Source: Omnitrophica WOR_2 bacterium RIFCSPHIGHO2_01_FULL_52_10 (lineage in GTDB: Bacteria > Omnitrophota > Gorgyraeia > Zapsychrales > Zapsychraceae). From it: 8,165 nucleotides of DNA. Below, in pieces: positions 5,242 through 8,165 of this stretch; the stretch's first letter is position 1; each line of letters starts with the position of its first letter. The stretch is taken from the NCBI GenBank assembly GCA_001805565.1, contig MHGM01000078.1:1-8165 (forward strand). Reading direction: 5' to 3'. Below the pieces are notes generated by a model. That model was not told the DNA's origin. It ran no database searches and was given only the letters and a program-made list of their open reading frames with translations. The translations under genes were made by a program, and so were the position numbers.

Positions 5242-5976
5242 ATGAGTTTCGTTTCGGTCATTATTCCCAGCAAGAATGAAGAGGGTAACATCAAGGATAC
5301 TGTTGCCGGTATCCAGCGGGAATTTGACAAACACCATTTCCGTTATGAAATGATCGTCGTTAATGACGGTGGGACCGACCGCACCGGAGAGATCGTTGGG
5401 GAATTAAGTTCCCGCGATCCCCGCATCCGCATGGTTGACAATAAACCTCCTTATGGGTTCGGGAACGCCATCCGTAAAGGATTGCAGGAATACAAAGGGG
5501 ACATTGCGATCATTGTTATGGCTGATGCCGCGGACGATCCCCGGGACATGGTCCGCTATGTCGAAAAAATTGAGAGCGGTTACGATTGTTGTTTTGGGTC
5601 ACGGTGGGGAAAAGGGACGGTTGTGGAAGGGTATCCAGTTTTGAAGCTTGTTTTAAACCGGACTGTTAATTGGTTTATCAATGTTCTTTTCGGTTTTGGA
5701 TACAATGATACCACCAACGCTTTTAAATGCTATTCCCGCCAGGCCATCGATGGGATTAAGCCAATCCTCTCGAGGCATTTTAACATTACGGTCGAGCTGC
5801 CGCTCAAAGCCATTGTCCGCGGTTATAGTTACGCGGTGATCCCCACCAGTTGGCATGAGCGTCGTAAGGGGAAAACAAACCTGAAGCTCAATGAAATGGG
5901 CAGCCGCTATCTTTTCATCATCATTTATGTCTTTCTGGAAAGACTTTTGTGCGGCCGCGATTATAAAAAGCAATGA
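5242..5976 (+). CDS. GT2 family glycosyltransferase, dolichol/polyprenyl-phosphate sugar synthase-like
   Basis: A 244-residue GT-A fold enzyme expected to move a sugar from a nucleotide sugar to a lipid phosphate on the inner membrane face. The GT2 pattern is clear: VSVIIPSKNEEGNI at the N-terminus, V40-N41-D42-G43-G44-T45-D46-R47-T48, the G-F-G-N-A-I-R-K-G helix (72-80), and the metal-binding acidic motif D95-A-A-D98-D99. FGSRW and N-A-F-K-C-Y-S-R follow, then the C-terminal W-H-E-R-x2-G-K-T loop typical of the DPM-like subfamily. A final hydrophobic stretch (YLFIIIYVFLERLL) could anchor it to the membrane. ATG 5242 is preferred over ATG 5233, because 5233 lies inside the -10 box and homology starts at MSFVSVIIPS. 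No Shine-Dalgarno is visible, fitting a leaderless message. It overlaps the epimerase gene by ATGA, and the pair probably serves one polysaccharide or lipid-sugar pathway. Confidence 0.88.
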   Translation: MSFVSVIIPSKNEEGNIKDTVAGIQREFDKHHFRYEMIVVNDGGTDRTGEIVGELSSRDPRIRMVDNKPPYGFGNAIRKGLQEYKGDIAIIVMADAADDPRDMVRYVEKIESGYDCCFGSRWGKGTVVEGYPVLKLVLNRTVNWFINVLFGFGYNDTTNAFKCYSRQAIDGIKPILSRHFNITVELPLKAIVRGYSYAVIPTSWHERRKGKTNLKLNEMGSRYLFIIIYVFLERLLCGRDYKKQ

Positions 5977-7055
5977 AGAAAAATCTTCTTATTACCGGCG
6001 GCGCCGGCTTTGTGGGGTCGAATCTGGCGGTTTTTTTAAACGGCCGGTTTGCTGATTATCGCGTTGTCTGTCTTGATAACATGCAGCGGCGCGGCACGCA
6101 ACTTAACGCCGCCCGTCTTAAAGACCATGGCATACGGCTTATCAAGGGCGATGTAACCAACCCAAAGCATCTGGCCCGGCTTGGCCGTGTTGATCTGATC
6201 GTCGATTGCGCCGCCGAGCCCTCCGTCCTGGCGTCCCGGCAAGAGCCGTTTAAGGCCATCCAGTCGAACTTGATCGGCACATTTAACTGCCTGGAACTCG
6301 CCCGCCGCTCTCCAGCGGATTTTATATTCTTGTCGACCAGCCGGGTCTATCCCGTTGCCGCCCTGGAAGAAATCCCGTGGGAGGAACTGCCCACGCGGTA
6401 TGATTGGAAGAAAGATGCGTCGGGAACGGGCTATAGTTATGAGGGGATCACGCAGCAGTTCCCTTTAAACGGCGTGCGTTCGTTGTACGGCGCGACCAAA
6501 CTTTGTTCCGAGCACCTTATCATGGAGTATCTGGATATGTATAAACTGCGGGGGGTCATCAATCGTTTCGGGATCATCGCCGGCCCCTGGCAATGGGGGA
6601 AAGAAGACCAGGGGGTGGTCGGATTTTGGGTCGCCCGGCACAAATATAAAGGCTCTTTAAGTTATATCGGGTACGGCGGCACGGGCAAACAGGTCCGGGA
6701 CGCTCTGCACATCGACGATGTCTGCGAGCTTGTTCTCCTTGAGATTGAGCAGATGGAACGTGTTGACCGCCAGTTGTTCAATATCGGCGGCGGACGGAAG
6801 AACTCTTTTTCGCTTTACGAATTAACCAAACAGGTTTCCGCCATCACCAAAGTTGCCATGCCGTTGACCGCCGTTGCTGAGACCCGGCCGCACGATCTGC
6901 GCATTTATATCGCGGATAATTCTTTGATTACAAAACATACCGGATGGGCGCCGCGCAGATCGCTTGAGAATATCCTCTCCGAGACCAGCCGGTGGATCGA
7001 CGGCCATTTCCAGAAGCTCGCGCCATTTTTAAGCGATTTTAAGAAAGGGGCGTAA
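5973..7055 (+). CDS. NAD-dependent sugar epimerase/dehydratase, CDP-paratose 2-epimerase-like
   Basis: A 360-residue extended short-chain dehydrogenase acting on a nucleotide sugar in the cytosol. Residues 8-15 (TGGAGFVG) are the NAD-binding glycine motif, D35 at the end of the second strand should bind the adenosine ribose, and LDNMQRRGT matches the CDP-paratose/tyvelose epimerase style. C79-A-A-E-P, S121-T122-S123 and Y172-G-A-T-K176 supply the Ser/Thr-Tyr-Lys catalytic set. The later G-K-Q-V-R-D-A-L-H-I-D-D motif and F-N-I-G-G-G are also typical. The YDWKKDASGTGYS insert before the catalytic Tyr and the DQGVVGFW segment resemble CDP-paratose 2-epimerases, which interconvert CDP-paratose and CDP-tyvelose. 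The exact substrate is not proven and other nucleotide sugars are possible. The start codon overlaps the GT2 stop (ATGA, 5973-5976), so translation is coupled. The stop overlaps a possible further start (TAATG). Confidence 0.85.
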   Translation: MKKNLLITGGAGFVGSNLAVFLNGRFADYRVVCLDNMQRRGTQLNAARLKDHGIRLIKGDVTNPKHLARLGRVDLIVDCAAEPSVLASRQEPFKAIQSNLIGTFNCLELARRSPADFIFLSTSRVYPVAALEEIPWEELPTRYDWKKDASGTGYSYEGITQQFPLNGVRSLYGATKLCSEHLIMEYLDMYKLRGVINRFGIIAGPWQWGKEDQGVVGFWVARHKYKGSLSYIGYGGTGKQVRDALHIDDVCELVLLEIEQMERVDRQLFNIGGGRKNSFSLYELTKQVSAITKVAMPLTAVAETRPHDLRIYIADNSLITKHTGWAPRRSLENILSETSRWIDGHFQKLAPFLSDFKKGA

Positions 7056-7114
7056 TGTTTCGGGCCGTGGAAGAATATTTCTGGGGACTAAGCTACGTTT
7101 TATTCCACAGATAA
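7055..7114 (+). CDS. Possible 19-residue ORF coupled to the epimerase (remnant or leader of a lost gene)
   Basis: The epimerase stop forms TAATG with an ATG at 7055, preceded by a purine-rich AAGAAAGGGG (7041-7050). The frame reads MFRAVEEYFWGLSYVLFHR and stops at 7114. It overlaps the 3' end of the convergent symporter gene by about 22 nt. It may be the remaining start of a third operon gene cut off by a rearrangement, a genuine short peptide, or chance. Confidence 0.2.
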   Translation: MFRAVEEYFWGLSYVLFHR

Positions 7115-8165
7115 AGTCGGGTTTCCTCGACGACGACTTTATTGAGTACCAGCAGGGAAATGATGTTGGGGACCGCCATCAGGCCGTTGGCGATATCGGC
7201 AAAGTTCCACACCAGCGATAATTGAACGACGGATCCGGCCATGACCGCGGCCACCCAAAGATAGCGGTAGACCATGATCGCCTTGGCCCCCCAGAGATAT
7301 TCCGCGGCCTTTTCTCCGTAATACGACCAGCCGAGGATCGTCGAGAAAACGAAGGTCAAAAGTCCGACGGTCAGGACCGCCGGCCCCACGATCGGGAAAT
7401 CTTCAAAAGCTTTTTTCGTCAGGGCCGCGCCGTTGAGGCCGCCCGTCCATTCGCCGGAATTGACGATCGCCAGACCTGTCATCAAGCATACGACAACCGT
7501 GTCCCAGAACGTGCCGGTCGAGGAAACAAGCGCCTGGCGCACGGGATTTTTTGTTTGCGCCGCGGCCGCGACAATAGGCGCGCTGCCCAGGCCCGATTCA
7601 TTGGAGAAAAGTCCGCGGGCGATGCCGAAACGGATCGCTTCTTTCATGCCCGCCCCCAAAAATCCGCCGATCGCCGCCTGGCCTGTAAAAGCGGTTTTCA
7701 GAATGAGCGTGATCGTGTCCCCGAGGGTTTCAAATTTAAGCGCGAGCAGGATCAGACATCCTCCGACGTAGAAAATGGCCATAAAAGGCACCAATTTCTC
7801 GCAGATGTTGGCAATGGAACGCACCCCGCCTAAAATAACCACGGCCGTAAGAACGGTGATTATGATCCCCGTTATCCACGGCGAAACGTGAAATGTTTCT
7901 TTGGCCAGCTGAGCGATGGAATTGGCCTGGACCATGTTGCCGATGCCGAAGGCGGCGACCGCGGTAAAAAAAGCGAAGACAATTCCCAGCCAACGGCAAT
8001 TCATCCCGCGTTCGAGGACATACATGGGGCCGCCGGCCATTTGGCCTTGCGGGGTCGTAATACGATATTTCACGGAAAGAAGCGCCTCGGCGTATTTGGT
8101 GGAGATCCCGAAGACACCCGTTAACCACATCCACAAGACGGCGCCGGGGCCGCCGGCGGCGACGG
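7093..8165 (-). CDS. Sodium:amino-acid (alanine/glycine) symporter, AGCS family, 5' end outside window
   Basis: An inner-membrane transporter that imports small amino acids such as alanine or glycine with sodium. About 356 residues are visible, and the frame is open to the window edge. It begins inside the conserved N-terminal part with A-G-G-P-G-A-V-L-W-M-W (about 8131-8160), followed by TKYAE and a Q-M-A-G-G-P-M-Y segment. The family signature around RFGIARGLFSNESGLGSAP (about 7574-7630) is intact, with K-N-P-V-R-Q-A after it; F-S-T-I-L-G-W-S-Y-Y-G-E and a C-terminal helix with A-V-P-N-I-I-S-L-L follow. Roughly 90 to 100 N-terminal residues should lie beyond the right edge. It is convergent with the epimerase operon, with 37 nt between stops, and has no obvious functional link to the glycan genes. 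Confidence 0.93.
   Translation of the reverse strand, partial: VAAGGPGAVLWMWLTGVFGISTKYAEALLSVKYRITTPQGQMAGGPMYVLERGMNCRWLGIVFAFFTAVAAFGIGNMVQANSIAQLAKETFHVSPWITGIIITVLTAVVILGGVRSIANICEKLVPFMAIFYVGGCLILLALKFETLGDTITLILKTAFTGQAAIGGFLGAGMKEAIRFGIARGLFSNESGLGSAPIVAAAAQTKNPVRQALVSSTGTFWDTVVVCLMTGLAIVNSGEWTGGLNGAALTKKAFEDFPIVGPAVLTVGLLTFVFSTILGWSYYGEKAAEYLWGAKAIMVYRYLWVAAVMAGSVVQLSLVWNFADIANGLMAVPNIISLLVLNKVVVEETRLYLWNKT

Noticed and set aside
7222..7833. Long open frame on the plus strand opposite the symporter
   Set aside because: It is antisense to a clear AGCS gene, has a low-complexity Arg/Asp/Gly-rich product typical of G+C-rich shadow frames, and shows no recognisable motif.
1..8165. CRISPR array, integrase, transposase or IS ends
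   Set aside because: No regularly spaced repeats and no recombinase motifs were seen in any frame.

Overview
The window reads as chromosomal DNA of an uncultured bacterium. A truncated glutamyl-tRNA synthetase gene at the left edge is followed by tRNA-Gln, a DUF502 membrane protein, a polytopic GT-C-like membrane protein, a GT2 glycosyltransferase, an NAD-dependent sugar epimerase and an AGCS sodium:amino-acid symporter that runs off the right edge. This mix is reminiscent of Omnitrophota (OP3)-type genomes, but that placement is recollection and inference, not a computed result.

Layout: 1-1003 is gltX (3' part) with a tRNA-Gln(CUG) gene 7 nt behind it. 1009-1075 holds two consecutive hairpins, the second a good intrinsic terminator. 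1076-3128 is visibly A+T-richer than the flanks (one hand-counted line, 2461-2520, has 20 G/C of 60; line 5761-5820 in the flank has 32 of 60). It carries one rightward operon: a wHTH-MNT nucleotidyltransferase, a HEPN protein overlapping it by 4 nt, and an HNH nuclease with two homing-endonuclease-associated repeats. The operon has a near-consensus sigma70 promoter whose expected start point lies inside a three-half-site operator. 3149-3213 is a degenerate second copy of the tRNA-Gln sequence, exact over most of its 3' end. The right-hand chromosome resumes with a short DUF502 gene at 3223. The simplest reading is that a 2.2-kb cargo segment (toxin-antitoxin pair plus homing-like nuclease, no recombinase) lies between two copies of tRNA-Gln sequence, splitting an ancestral gltX - tRNA-Gln - DUF502 arrangement.

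3612-7055 is a surface-glycan-like neighbourhood. A leftward GT-C-like membrane protein is transcribed divergently from a rightward two-gene operon (polyprenyl-phosphate-type GT2 glycosyltransferase, then a CDP-paratose/tyvelose-epimerase-like SDR, joined by an ATGA overlap). The GT2 gene has a -10 box so close to its start that the mRNA may be leaderless. 7093-8165 is the 3' part of the AGCS symporter on the minus strand, convergent with the epimerase operon.

The most interesting part is the tRNA-Gln-flanked island. It combines a HEPN toxin candidate (HEPN toxins of this type are RNases, some acting on tRNA), its MNT antitoxin candidate, a homing-style HNH nuclease and tRNA gene sequence at both borders.
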